Shown here: positions 24,558-33,085 of the stretch, one piece after another
Numbering within the stretch: position 1 is the stretch's first letter
Layout: each line of letters starts with the position of its first letter
From: an uncultured Ruminococcus sp.
GTDB taxonomy: Bacteria; Bacillota; Clostridia; Oscillospirales; Acutalibacteraceae
Direction of reading: 5' to 3'
Assembly (NCBI GenBank): GCA_902773325.1
Contig: CACYDW010000049.1
Span: 1-39,197, forward strand
Length of the DNA: 39,197 nt
Position numbers and translations under genes: made by a program
The notes under the pieces: model-generated
Seen by the model: only the letters and a program-made list of their open reading frames with translations
Database searches by the model: none
What the model was told of the DNA's origin: nothing

Positions 24558-25502
24558 ATGACAGTCAGACGAGGCATTGACGTATCTTACGCGCAGGGCA
24601 ATATTGCCTTTGGACGCATTGATAAAAATGAGGTGGAGTTTGCCATTGTAAGAAGCAGCTACGGCTGGCAGAGCGGTCAGAAGGACAGCAAATTCGACCG
24701 TAACATCAAGGGCTTTCATGAACGGGAGATTCCCTGCGGTGCTTATCACTACTCCTATGCCCAGAGCAAAGAGGATGCTTTCAAGGAGGCAGAATACTGC
24801 CTGCACTGCCTGAAAGGAACACAGCTGGAGCTGCCCGTATTCTACGACCTCGAAAACAGTTCCATTGCCCGCCACGGCAGACAGGTCTGCACCGAAATTG
24901 CCATCGCCTTCTGTGAACGAATCAAAAGGGACGGCAGGCGCGCAGGAATCTATATGAACCCCAACTGGCTTGAAAACTACGTGGATAAGGACGAACTGCT
25001 CGGCAGATATGAGCTGTGGCTGGCACAATGGGATACCCCGAAGCCGTCCTTCCGCTGTTCCCTCTGGCAATACAGGGTCGCGCCCTACGGCACTGTCAGA
25101 GGAATCGACGGCGAGGTTGACCTCGATTATATGTATCTGCCTGATGAAAAAACCGAAAAGGAACAGCCGCAATCCGATGAACACTCCGACCGCAGCCCCC
25201 GCAGGGACGATGACAGCCACGACAAAGCCGACAGCCGCGTTGTGCCCGCCCCTGCCGATCAGACCGACACCCCTGCACCGCCGCCCGAGGAGCACAAGCC
25301 CCGCGCGGATTCCCCTGCCAAAAAAGACATCCGACCTCACCGCAGACACATCTACACCTATATTATCCGTCAGGGTGACAGCCTTTCCTCTATTGCCGCA
25401 CGTTTCGACACCACCGTAGAAAAAATCATGCAGGATAACCACCTTGACCGCTACGACGAGGTTTATGCAGGCAGGATTCTCAGAATTGCTGTTGCGGAAT
25501 AG
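24558..25502 (+). CDS. GH25 lysozyme with C-terminal LysM domain
   Basis: A 314-residue muramidase that should cut the N-acetylmuramic acid to N-acetylglucosamine bond in peptidoglycan. The GH25 domain (about 4-200) begins RRGIDVSYAQGNIAF, contains FAIVRSSYGW, CGAYHYSYAQS and VFYDLENSS (the Asp-x-Glu catalytic motif), and ends with VDLDYMYLP. A hydrophilic linker rich in Pro, Asp, Lys and Glu (about 205-265) leads to one LysM domain (YIIRQGDSLSSIAARFDTTVEKIMQDNHL). I chose the ATG at 24558, 7 bases after GGGAGG. There is no signal peptide, as in phage endolysins and some clostridial lysozymes, so export is unexplained. No phage genes are nearby. Confidence 0.93.
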   Translation: MTVRRGIDVSYAQGNIAFGRIDKNEVEFAIVRSSYGWQSGQKDSKFDRNIKGFHEREIPCGAYHYSYAQSKEDAFKEAEYCLHCLKGTQLELPVFYDLENSSIARHGRQVCTEIAIAFCERIKRDGRRAGIYMNPNWLENYVDKDELLGRYELWLAQWDTPKPSFRCSLWQYRVAPYGTVRGIDGEVDLDYMYLPDEKTEKEQPQSDEHSDRSPRRDDDSHDKADSRVVPAPADQTDTPAPPPEEHKPRADSPAKKDIRPHRRHIYTYIIRQGDSLSSIAARFDTTVEKIMQDNHLDRYDEVYAGRILRIAVAE

Positions 25503-25561
25503 CACCGAAATGTTCCGGAAGAAAGATTATTGATAAAATAACAAAAAAATCCATAAAATTC

Positions 25562-25590
25562 TTGACAATTACGTATCATTCTTATAAAAT
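25562..25590 (+). promoter_or_regulatory. sigma-A promoter upstream of rny
   Basis: TTGACA (25562-25567), 17 bases, TAAAAT (25585-25590). It is the best promoter in the gap and would give a leader of about 410 bases before RNase Y. Confidence 0.75.
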
Positions 25591-25596
25591 ATATAG

Positions 25597-26008
25597 TAGG
25601 CGAGAATGTTTTTTCTTTCAGAGCGTTTTGGTGAGAAATAATAAAACATTTTCTTGTTTACCGATTTTGTCAGCTCAATAAAGCCGATGAGGTATTTTTA
25701 TTGGTTGAGATATTCAATATTTCTGAATGCAGCTTTGCTTTTTTATATGACTGTGTTCCGCTGTATGGAACACAGGAATAAAATGATCGTTATGATCTTG
25801 TATTTAAAGGAGATTTGAAGTATTACTCATTCACGGTATACAGCGTTCGTGCGCCCGTCTGCCATGGGGCGCACCGCTGCGGTGTGTCTGATACCGCTGC
25901 CGTACAAAACAAAATAAAAATATTCACGGCACCCTTGAGTTGACCTGTCAGTCAATAGCTGATGCATAAAAAGCCATCAAACAAAAAACTTAGGAGGTGT
26001 CAAACCGA
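25597..26008 (+). ncRNA. long structured 5' leader of rny, or independent small RNA
   Basis: About 410 bases with no convincing gene. It holds several stems: AATGTTTT with AAAACATT near 25607-25655; CTGTGTTCC-N7-GGAACACAG (25751-25775, perfect); and CAGCG-ttc-GTGCGCCC pairing with GGGCGCACCGCTG (25841-25879), enclosed by CGGTAT (25834-25839) and ATACCG (25891-25896). An AAAGGAG at 25806 is followed by no well-spaced ATG; a TTG frame of about 42 codons there is too close to it. I do not recognise a known riboswitch or RNA family. Confidence 0.45.
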
Positions 26009-27562
26009 ATGGAACCTGTATTGATAGTGGCATTGGTTGTGGGTGTTTCCACCGTATTCGGTGTATGCGCTTTTTTTGCAGGTATCAAGTACCGCAAAAA
26101 GGTAGGCGAAGATAAGATCGGCTCTGCCGAACAGGAAGCCGCAAGAATCATCGAGGAAGGTCAGCGCGCAGCCGAGGCCGCTAAAAAAGAAGCGCTCGTT
26201 GCAGGTAAGGACGAAGCTCATAAAATGCTTACCGATACCGAGCATGAGATCACCGAGCGCCGCAAGGATATCCAAAAGCAGGAAAAACGTATTCAGCAAA
26301 AGGAAGAATCGTTGGAAAGAAAGCTCGAAAACCTCGAAAAGAAAGAGGACACTGTGGCACAAAAGCTGAAAACAGCCGAGCTTCGCCTTGAAGAAGCCGA
26401 AAACTACAAGCAAAGCCAGTTTGAAATGCTTGAAAAAATATCGGGCTTCACCGCAGAACAGGCAAAGGCTTACATACTCAATAACCTCGACAATGAGCTG
26501 ACACATGAAAAAGCTGTCAAGATCATGGAATTCCAGCAGAAAACCAAGGAAGAAGCGGAACGCTCCGCAAGAGAGATCGTGTCGCTCGCTATCCAGAGAG
26601 TTGCTGCCGACCATGTGAGTGAATCGACTGTTTCGGTCGTTCCTCTGCCCAGTGAGGATATGAAGGGCAGGATCATCGGCCGTGAGGGAAGAAATATCAG
26701 AGCGATCGAAACGTTGACCGGTGTTGACCTGATCATTGACGATACACCCGAAGCGATCACGCTCTCCTGTTTTGAACCTGTCAAGCGTGAGATCGCTCGT
26801 GTCACCCTCGAAAAGCTCATCGCTGACGGCAGAATCCATCCCGCAAAGATCGAAGAAATGTATGAGAAAGCCAAGCGTGAAGTGGAATTTCTGGTCAAGT
26901 CCGAAGGCGAAAGAGCCATCATCGAGGCAGGCATCAACGGAATGCATCCCGAGCTTGTCAAAATTCTCGGCAGACTGCACTTCCGCACCAGCTACGGTCA
27001 GAACGTACTCGATCATTCCATGGAGGTCGCTTACCTTGCCGGTATCATGGCTTCGGAGCTGGGTCTTGAACCTACTATGGCGCGCCGCGCCGGCTTGCTC
27101 CACGATATCGGAAAGGCTCTTGACCACGAGATCGAAGGCTCTCACGTAGAGATCGGTGTCGATGTTGCCCGCAAATATAAGGAAAGCGAAACCGTTGTAC
27201 ATGCCATTCATGCACATCACGGCGACGTAGAAGCCAAAACCGTCATCGCCTGTCTTGTTCAGGCGGCAGACGCTATTTCCGCTGCACGTCCGGGCGCAAG
27301 ACGTGAAAACGTAGAAAACTACATCAAGCGGCTTGAAAAGTTAGAGGAGGTTGCTTCTTCCTTCAACGGTGTTGAACGCTCCTACGCGATTCAGGCAGGC
27401 AGAGAGGTCAGAATCATTGTGAAACCCGAGGCCGTCAAGGACGACCAGATGATTCTCCTCGCCCGCGCTATCTGCAAAAAGATCGAGGACGAACTGGAAT
27501 ATCCCGGTCAGATCAAAGTCAATATCATTCGTGAAAGCCGCGCGGTTGAATACGCACGATAA
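26009..27562 (+). CDS. rny: ribonuclease Y
   Basis: Membrane-tethered endoribonuclease that starts mRNA decay in Firmicutes; 517 residues, normal for the family (about 520). N-terminal transmembrane segment at about 4-24, a long charged coiled coil (about 35-185), a KH RNA-binding domain with [15 protein letters not shown] (220-234), and an HD domain with the metal-binding [12 protein letters not shown] (363-374) after [12 protein letters not shown]. The frame opens at a GTG at 25997, but that overlaps the AGGAGG site; the ATG at 26009 fits better and starts at the family N-terminus. A perfect terminator follows. Confidence 0.97.
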   Translation: MEPVLIVALVVGVSTVFGVCAFFAGIKYRKKVGEDKIGSAEQEAARIIEEGQRAAEAAKKEALVAGKDEAHKMLTDTEHEITERRKDIQKQEKRIQQKEESLERKLENLEKKEDTVAQKLKTAELRLEEAENYKQSQFEMLEKISGFTAEQAKAYILNNLDNELTHEKAVKIMEFQQKTKEEAERSAREIVSLAIQRVAADHVSESTVSVVPLPSEDMKGRIIGREGRNIRAIETLTGVDLIIDDTPEAITLSCFEPVKREIARVTLEKLIADGRIHPAKIEEMYEKAKREVEFLVKSEGERAIIEAGINGMHPELVKILGRLHFRTSYGQNVLDHSMEVAYLAGIMASELGLEPTMARRAGLLHDIGKALDHEIEGSHVEIGVDVARKYKESETVVHAIHAHHGDVEAKTVIACLVQAADAISAARPGARRENVENYIKRLEKLEEVASSFNGVERSYAIQAGREVRIIVKPEAVKDDQMILLARAICKKIEDELEYPGQIKVNIIRESRAVEYAR

Positions 27563-27583
27563 CCGACGTTTCAGAATATCAGC

Positions 27584-27616
27584 ATCTCCCTCATCATACG
27601 GTGAGGGAGATTTTTT
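27584..27616 (+). terminator. intrinsic terminator of rny
   Basis: Perfect stem ATCTCCCTCA (27584-27593) and TGAGGGAGAT (27602-27611) with an 8-base loop, followed by TTTTTT, 22 bases after the rny stop. Confidence 0.95.
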
Positions 27617-27628
27617 ACGCCGGCAGTT

Positions 27629-27800
27629 CTCTTGGGGCTCTGCCCCAAAACCCGCAAGGGCTGCTCGATTCTCGGTTGTCACCTCGGTCGGCGCTTCTGT
27701 CTGCGCCAGAGGTGTCCACCGGACACCCGCAACTTTTTACTATGCAAGACAGTAAAACAGAAAAATAAATTATTCTATGGGGAAAAAGCAAAACAGTGTA
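27629..27800. repeat. mosaic multi-hairpin repeat, copy D
   Basis: In plus orientation: TTGGGGC-tct-GCCCCAA (27632-27648), CCCGCAAGGGCTGCTCG, TTCTCGGTTGTCACCTCGG, hairpin GGCGC-N8-GCGCC (27690-27707), hairpin GGTGTCC-acc-GGACACC (27711-27727), ACTTTTTACTATGCAAG, then a diverged AT module. It joins the first module of copy A directly to the middle modules of copy B. Followed by short CACTATTC-type repeats. No gene lies between 27563 and 27914. Confidence 0.85.
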
Positions 27801-27914
27801 AATTCTATTCACTATTCGCCACTCACTATTCATTATTCACTATTTTCCTGCTTGTAACTGATTCTTCTTTGCTGCATACAATAGTGGTATAGCATAAGAT
27901 AAGGGGGAAACATA

Positions 27915-28736
27915 ATGTCAGATAACAATGTTACCGGCAGTGAAGAACGCTATCATGCGGACAAAATCAAAGAGGCAGTCTGCATCAATGCCTCACGCAT
28001 CTACGATTCCTGCTCCGATAAGGACTGTCTTGAGGATCTGCCCGTCATGCTCACCAAACCCGCTCAGTGTATGGTGGACAAGGCTGCCAATGTGCGGCTG
28101 AATGATGTTTCGGTGTGCAACGTATCGGTCGGGCTTCAGCCAGTTCCATTCAACAAAGGCTTTTATGCCGTAGACATGACCTTTTACTTTGAAGTCAGCC
28201 TTGATGTATTCATGGCTCCCAATGCCCTGCCTATGCAGGTAAAGGGTCTTTCGGTATTTTCAAAGAGGGCAGTGCTCTTCGGCAGCGAAGGCAGCGTGAA
28301 GATCTTTACCTCCGATTGCGCGAGTGATATGCCGGATAATACCAACGCACCCACACAGAACTGTCCGAAGGCGATCGTACAGGTTGCCGAACCCATTCCG
28401 CTCTCTGCGAAGCTCGTTTCGCGCAACTGCGGCGGCAGCAGTGCCGCTTCTCCCGTATTTCGCATTCCCGAATGTATCGCCCGCAGATACGGCGGCGAAT
28501 TTGTGGGCAGCGAAGCGGAAAAACAGGTACTCGCCTCTGTCGGGATCTTTACCATCGTACAGCTTGAAAGAAACGTTCAGATGCTCATTCCTGCCTACGA
28601 TTTCTGTATCCCCAGTAAGGAATGTGTTTCCAGCTCTGAGGATCCCTGTGAGCTGTTCAGCAGCATTGAATTCCCGACCGATGAGTTTTTCCCTGCCAAT
28701 CTCCCGCTTGACAGAAAATGCGGCTGCGGAAAATAA
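27915..28736 (+). CDS. conserved Cys-rich clostridial protein of unknown function
   Basis: A 273-residue protein without signal peptide or membrane segments. It contains about a dozen cysteines. Blocks such as VCINASRIYDSCSDKDCLEDLPV (about 22-44), VDKAANVRLNDVSV, LQPVPFNKGFYAVDMTFYFEV and LFGSEGSVKIFTS match, from memory, a conserved uncharacterised family in Clostridia in which the SCSDKDC-type block and PVPFNRGFY are hallmarks. The C-terminal half carries GIFTIVQLERNVQMLIPAYDFCIPSKEC and ends with a CGCGK tail. The family is often suspected of a structural or sporulation-linked role, but I know of no proven function. AAGGGGG lies 7 bases before the ATG. A weak promoter (TTGTAA, 19 bases, TACAAT; 27852-27882) is upstream. 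Confidence 0.8.
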   Translation: MSDNNVTGSEERYHADKIKEAVCINASRIYDSCSDKDCLEDLPVMLTKPAQCMVDKAANVRLNDVSVCNVSVGLQPVPFNKGFYAVDMTFYFEVSLDVFMAPNALPMQVKGLSVFSKRAVLFGSEGSVKIFTSDCASDMPDNTNAPTQNCPKAIVQVAEPIPLSAKLVSRNCGGSSAASPVFRIPECIARRYGGEFVGSEAEKQVLASVGIFTIVQLERNVQMLIPAYDFCIPSKECVSSSEDPCELFSSIEFPTDEFFPANLPLDRKCGCGK

Positions 28737-28771
28737 TGCAGGGTCAGAGCCTGAACCCATCATAATAGTAA

Positions 28772-28806
28772 AACGGTCTGCACCGCATTCAGCCGTGCAG
28801 ACCGTT
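28772..28806. terminator. bidirectional terminator between convergent genes
   Basis: Perfect 12-base stem AACGGTCTGCAC (28772-28783) and GTGCAGACCGTT (28795-28806). It serves the Cys-rich gene on the plus strand and the zinc-ribbon gene on the minus strand, where TTTTACTATT follows. Confidence 0.85.
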
Positions 28807-28815
28807 GTGTTCATT

Positions 28816-30672
28816 TCAGTTATAGGAATCGCTGCTTTCTTCAAGACCGCTTCCCTCGATGTAATCATTGTAATAAACATCAGGGAGATAATCATAATCG
28901 GAATCGGGGTCAACAAAGTAATCCTGCGTGTCGGTGATATCGGAGTAAGCAGACATGAAGATTTTGGTAACAACTGCAGAAAAGCTCTCGCCGATTTCCT
29001 CGCCAAAGGTCTTGACCTTACCGTTAATATCCTCCTGTGTGATGTCGAGCAGATCATTGGAGGAAGTAAGCTCCCTGATCTCTGCCTTGTTGGATACATA
29101 ATACTCAAAGTCAACGCCTTTGCCGTAATAGTCGTGAATTTTCATGGTATAGGAATCTGCTGAATACCGGAGGTTGCCGCTATAGGTCTTTTCAGACGAG
29201 TCACCGGCATTTCTGGTTGTCAATGTAAAGTCACCGGTCGCCCGATCTCTCACAAACTCGGTCGAGGAGGTTTTGCCGCCGACCTCACTGGTAACAACAT
29301 ATTTGTCATTGGTGCTGTCGCTCAGGTTTTCCACAACATAGGCAGCATCGCTGTCATTCTTCATATTGGAGGTAAAATTCATGGTGAATTTTTTGCTTTC
29401 AGCAGGGACAGCACCGAACGTTGCAGCAAGGTGAGCCTGATCCTCGCCTGACTCATAGCTTGCCTCTGCCTGCATGACAGAATGATCATTTTTATTCAGC
29501 CAGCAGGTCAAGGTCAGCTTAAAGCTCTGGTTGTTAAGCTGTGAAGATGCCGAAAGGGGATCCATAGACTTGATCGCTTCAAGAATTGCCTTGCGCGCGT
29601 CCTCATTGAAGTTGATATTCTGGTCAGCCCAATCCTTGACATCGACATAGATTCTGTCAAAAACAGTCGTATCAGTGAATACGTAGGAAATGATATCCGC
29701 ATCGGTAACCACGCCGTCTACATCGACCTTGCCGTCCGTTACGGTAACGCTGCCGCACTCATCAATATCGGCGCAGATCTTCTTGCCGAGCTCTGCAAGT
29801 GCGAACATCTCTTCATCAGGCTTCAGCATATTGGTATACATATATTCGTATACGTCCATAAAAGCGTCATAGCTTTCCTGTGACACACCGAGCATTCCGC
29901 CGGGGCCGAAAACAGAGCTGACTGCCTGCTCTCTCAGGTTTTCGGAATTGACGAAATAGTCAATGGAAGCGTTCGGACTCGTGCCCACCAGAACATGATG
30001 CCGGACATCGGAATAAAGCTCCAGCGATGTACCATTTGAGGAATTCACACCTGCATAGAGCTTCTTGCCTGTTCTGTCAAAGGATACCGTAGCCGAAACG
30101 GAATCTTCACCGCTGATAATGGTATATCTTTCCGTTCTCTGCCTGGATTCAGGCTGCATTGCCGTGAGCATTTCATCATTGTTGACCATGTTACGCGCTG
30201 TTCCGGCAAATGACTGTGCTAAAAACTCGGTGGGATGCTCCTTCATCAGGCGGGTGGAATTGAGCATATTCATAACGATCAGTACAATAGCTGCGATCAC
30301 ACCGACTGTCAGAACCACAGCGCCTGTAATGATGACAGGCTTGAGAATGTTCCTTTTCGGCAGTTCTGCCACAGCGGCAGCCTGTGCGGGATATGCCGAC
30401 GGAGCGGAGGTGCTCGTATCGGGATAGGCAGCAGAATTGCCGAAGCTATCACTATAGGCTGCGTTATTCTGCTCTCCAAAATCCATGGGGTCATCATGAT
30501 CACTGTAAACAGAAGCGGTATTTGCGGTGGGAGCGTCCGGCTGTTCACTGTAAACCGGCTGTGAAGCTGCCTGCTGCATGGAATCTGCTGCGCTCTCCGT
30601 GGGAAGAGGGGTTCCGCATTCCGGACAGAATGGTGCTCCGTTGCTTTCTTTTCCGCAATTGGGACATAGCAT
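28816..30672 (-). CDS. zinc-ribbon single-pass membrane protein of unknown function
   Basis: A 618-residue protein. The N-terminus is a zinc ribbon (MLCPNCGKESNGAPFCPECG; C3, C6, C16, C19), followed by a disordered cytoplasmic linker rich in Ala, Ser, Tyr and Asp (about 25-105), one transmembrane helix (about 112-137), and a large extracellular region of about 480 residues that ends in an Asp/Tyr/Ser-rich tail. The outer part appears beta-rich, with paired segments such as VSATVSFDRTGKKLYAGVN and SFKLTLTCWLNKNDHSVMQ. Such zinc-ribbon plus membrane plus ectodomain proteins are common in Ruminococcaceae and lack assigned functions. AAAGGAG precedes the ATG by 8 bases. A sensor or envelope scaffold role is only a guess. 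Confidence 0.82.
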   Translation of the reverse strand: MLCPNCGKESNGAPFCPECGTPLPTESAADSMQQAASQPVYSEQPDAPTANTASVYSDHDDPMDFGEQNNAAYSDSFGNSAAYPDTSTSAPSAYPAQAAAVAELPKRNILKPVIITGAVVLTVGVIAAIVLIVMNMLNSTRLMKEHPTEFLAQSFAGTARNMVNNDEMLTAMQPESRQRTERYTIISGEDSVSATVSFDRTGKKLYAGVNSSNGTSLELYSDVRHHVLVGTSPNASIDYFVNSENLREQAVSSVFGPGGMLGVSQESYDAFMDVYEYMYTNMLKPDEEMFALAELGKKICADIDECGSVTVTDGKVDVDGVVTDADIISYVFTDTTVFDRIYVDVKDWADQNINFNEDARKAILEAIKSMDPLSASSQLNNQSFKLTLTCWLNKNDHSVMQAEASYESGEDQAHLAATFGAVPAESKKFTMNFTSNMKNDSDAAYVVENLSDSTNDKYVVTSEVGGKTSSTEFVRDRATGDFTLTTRNAGDSSEKTYSGNLRYSADSYTMKIHDYYGKGVDFEYYVSNKAEIRELTSSNDLLDITQEDINGKVKTFGEEIGESFSAVVTKIFMSAYSDITDTQDYFVDPDSDYDYLPDVYYNDYIEGSGLEESSDSYN

Positions 30673-30986
30673 AGCGATCTCTCCTTTGTAATAGTATTGT
30701 TACTGTGCAAAAGTATACTGCCCGCACGAACGAACAAAGCCTTTGCCATCACGGGTATCACAAACCGTGCCGCAGTATCCGGAGCATCACAGATTCACAA
30801 AATACAGCGAGATCCGTGATCCTCTGATTATATTGTATTAAATCATTTCATGAAAGTAAATGGATAAAACAGAAAAAAAAGGCTGATTTCTTCGGAATTT
30901 TTATGATAATCGTCAAATACTCTTGACTTTGGCACAGTTAAGTTTTGAAATAGATATGTTTTGTAAGGTTTTTCATAAAAATATCA
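30673..30986. other. gene-free interval with probable promoter
   Basis: AT-rich, no gene. A minus-strand TATAAT (30827-30832) with a weak TTTCAT -35 box could drive the zinc-ribbon gene, leaving a leader of about 150 bases. A plus-strand TTGACT at about 30922 has no clear partner gene. No strong terminator for the DUF3810-like gene is visible. Confidence 0.4.
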
Positions 30987-32084
30987 TCATTCACCCACAA
31001 GCACTTCTGCCGCGATATGTTTTTGGTAATAGGCGATCACAAGGTCAAGCATCATGCCGTAGCTTCTTGTACCCTCCTGCTGTGCGTTGGATTTAAGATA
31101 GCTGTCGTTCACAGCGGCGGCGGCCTCGGCAACCGGTGTTTCAAACTGTGCCCAGTATTCGGACTGCGCCGCCATATCCCTTCTCACGCCGTCGCTGATA
31201 TAGCTCCATACATCGTCCGATGAAGAACCGAGTGCATTCAGTCCATAGATGAGAGCCATCATTGTCCCCGAATAAGCAAGCTCCTCACTGCCCGATTCCA
31301 CGCAAGCCTGAAACGCAATAAAATTAGCGTCCTGCTCCTGCATGAAGCCCCTCACGTGCGCCAGCTCATGACACATGGTTGACGGCTGCGACCACGCAGG
31401 GATATCGGTATTGGCATTGGCTTCAAATGTCCACGGAAAATATACACCCGTAATATTAAGGTAAGACATTCCGCGCGAAAGCATCACGCTTTTCACGGTG
31501 CTGCACGTTCCCGTAACAGGATTGTTCCCGCTCAGGCGGTTTACTGCTTCTGCTGCTTCTGTACGCGGGTCGGCGCTGAGCATCATCACGCCCTGTTCGT
31601 CCTCCGGCAGATGCTCTCTCAGACTGCTTGCCTGCTTTGCCAGCCACACGCAGGTATCATACAGCTCCGTTTTGGCGCTCGGCGAAGGGTTCAGTCCGCT
31701 CAGTTCACCATAAGTGGTGCGATAGTAATTGATTCCGCAGTTTGTCGTAAACAGGAACAATGCCGCCGAAGCCGCACACAGCAGATTCAGCGATCCTCTG
31801 CGCACAACAGCCATTCTCTTTCCCTTGGACTTCACTGTACGCACAATTACAAATATGGTGTATACCACCGTCAGAACCGGCACGGCAAGCACCAGAACCT
31901 CCCCCGCCGAAAACGGCAGTACCCCCGTAGCCTGATGAAAAAACGATGAAACATACCGATAAAAGCAATCAAAATAAGCATTCGCAAATCCGCCGATATA
32001 CCTTGCACATACCGTCAGGCACACCGACACCGGCAGCAGCATCACCACCCAGAACCTTACCGACCTTACCAGTTTTTTTCCCAT
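30987..32084 (-). CDS. DUF3810-like membrane protein with HExxH motif
   Basis: A 365-residue membrane protein with three hydrophobic segments in the first 120 residues (about 10-30, 62-82, 98-114) and a C-terminal soluble domain. The domain carries WSQPSTMCHELAHVRGFMQEQDANFIAF with HELAH at 239-243 and acidic residues ten positions on, consistent with a zinc metallopeptidase-like site. The preceding YLNITGVYFPWTFEANANTDIPA matches my memory of the DUF3810 family. Its role is unknown; cleavage of an envelope protein is possible. I chose the ATG at 32084, with GGGGGG 7 bases upstream; the frame starts 20 codons earlier with no better site. The HELAH motif is seen, but activity is inferred. Confidence 0.85.
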   Translation of the reverse strand: MGKKLVRSVRFWVVMLLPVSVCLTVCARYIGGFANAYFDCFYRYVSSFFHQATGVLPFSAGEVLVLAVPVLTVVYTIFVIVRTVKSKGKRMAVVRRGSLNLLCAASAALFLFTTNCGINYYRTTYGELSGLNPSPSAKTELYDTCVWLAKQASSLREHLPEDEQGVMMLSADPRTEAAEAVNRLSGNNPVTGTCSTVKSVMLSRGMSYLNITGVYFPWTFEANANTDIPAWSQPSTMCHELAHVRGFMQEQDANFIAFQACVESGSEELAYSGTMMALIYGLNALGSSSDDVWSYISDGVRRDMAAQSEYWAQFETPVAEAAAAVNDSYLKSNAQQEGTRSYGMMLDLVIAYYQKHIAAEVLVGE

Positions 32085-32160
32085 ATCTATCCCCCCATCA
32101 CTGATGTATACCCCCATTGTATCACCTCGTTCCTGAGCATTCAACTGTTGTCAATACTTT

Positions 32161-32215
32161 CCGGCAGTTTTCTTGGGAGGAATCTTTCTAAGAAGAAAGA
32201 TTCCTCCCAACCCCC
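32161..32215. repeat. perfect 17-bp hairpin related to the mosaic repeats
   Basis: TTGGGAGGAATCTTTCT (32173-32189), loop AAGA, and its exact reverse complement (32194-32210), then a CCCCCC run. The flank CCGGCAGTTTTCTTGGG matches the start of mosaic copy D (CCGGCAGTTCTCTTGGG), and CCC follows in both. Only the stem sequence differs. It lies in the gap 32085-32404 upstream of the divergent MecA-like and DUF3810-like genes. Confidence 0.8.
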
Positions 32216-32294
32216 CTTTCACAGACTTTGCCTTTACACAGAAGAGTACATTAAGCTTCAATACAGGGAAATGCTGGCTTCCGTTAATTTTCAA

Positions 32295-32323
32295 TTGCAA
32301 AATCACATAGGCAAGAATAATAT
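32295..32323 (+). promoter_or_regulatory. promoter of the MecA-like gene
   Basis: TTGCAA (32295-32300), 17 bases, TAATAT (32318-32323). The leader then carries a perfect 8-base inverted repeat ATGATACG-N9-CGTATCAT (32343-32367). Confidence 0.6.
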
Positions 32324-32404
32324 ATAACTGTAACAGCTATCTATGATACGACTGTTTTGCGTATCATCTGCATAAGAATCAAACATGGAATCTGGGGTGG
32401 TGTA

Positions 32405-32998
32405 ATGCATATTGAAAAAATAGACGACCGGCGAATCGTGATCTCACTCTCGGACAAGGATATGCAGAACTGCGGTGTGACATTTGAAACACTCGGTCTG
32501 AACAGCAGCCATTCCAGAGAAGTGCTCCGTTCACTGCTCAACGATGCCCGCACACAAACCGGTATCTCCTTCTCCGGACAACGCGTTCTCGTGGAAGCAC
32601 TTCAATATGAACACGGATGTCTGCTTTTACTCACATTCTCCGGCGCGGCACAGGGCAGAAAAACCTATCGCATCAAAAAACACGGCACCGACAGAATCTA
32701 CCGCTTCGACAATGCCGACGACTTTCTCGCCTGTTTGCTGTCTGTCAGCAGATTACACGGCACTCGGTGCGACATCGCTCCGTTTCTCCGCGATATGACC
32801 GCATTTTTGCATCGGTCACGCTATTATCTGGTTTGCTCGTCACTCTCTGAGCCTCCGGAAGCACTGCATCGTCTGCTCTGCGAATTTTCCGCCGCCTGCC
32901 GCCGCTCCCGCCTGCTCCCCGCTGTTCTCCGCGAACACGCACAGCCGCTCTCCCTCAACGACTTCTTTGCACATCGTTTTCGTGAATATGACAAATAA
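32405..32998 (+). CDS. MecA-like adaptor protein
   Basis: A 197-residue protein resembling MecA, the adaptor that delivers substrates such as ComK to the ClpCP protease in Firmicutes. The N-terminus MHIEKIDDRRIVISLSDKDMQNCGVTFETL matches the MecA N-domain pattern (MxIERINxxxIxVxxxxxDLxxRGI). The C-terminal half (RFDNADDFLACLLSVSRL, RYYLVCSSL, ALHRLLCEFSAA, LREHAQPLSLNDFFAHRF) follows the MecA C-domain order. It is shorter than the usual 215-240 residues, with a short linker. I chose the ATG at 32405, after GGGGTGG. It is a single-gene unit. The actual substrate is unknown; competence control is not implied. Confidence 0.82.
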   Translation: MHIEKIDDRRIVISLSDKDMQNCGVTFETLGLNSSHSREVLRSLLNDARTQTGISFSGQRVLVEALQYEHGCLLLLTFSGAAQGRKTYRIKKHGTDRIYRFDNADDFLACLLSVSRLHGTRCDIAPFLRDMTAFLHRSRYYLVCSSLSEPPEALHRLLCEFSAACRRSRLLPAVLREHAQPLSLNDFFAHRFREYDK

Positions 32999-33042
32999 TT
33001 TCCTATATGTAAAAAAATATTCCTATATTTTAACAAAAAGTA

Positions 33043-33071
33043 TTGCAGAACTAATAAAAAGATGTTATTAT
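33043..33071 (+). promoter_or_regulatory. promoter of the sugar ABC operon
   Basis: TTGCAG (33043-33048), 17 bases, TATTAT (33066-33071), about 100 bases upstream of the binding-protein gene. Confidence 0.65.
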
Positions 33072-33085
33072 GGAATAAGAATAAT

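Noticed and set aside
24507-25505. 332-residue open frame on the minus strand opposite the lysozyme
   Set aside because: It mirrors a clear GH25-LysM gene with a ribosome binding site; its translation is valine/glycine-rich with no domain.
25812-25938. 42-codon TTG-start leader peptide in the rny leader
   Set aside because: The TTG is only two bases after GGAG and the frame covers a strong hairpin; kept only as part of the leader description.
26000-27220. 406-residue open frame opposite rny
   Set aside because: Shadow of RNase Y; no ribosome binding site and a phenylalanine/leucine-rich translation typical of the reverse of a coiled coil.
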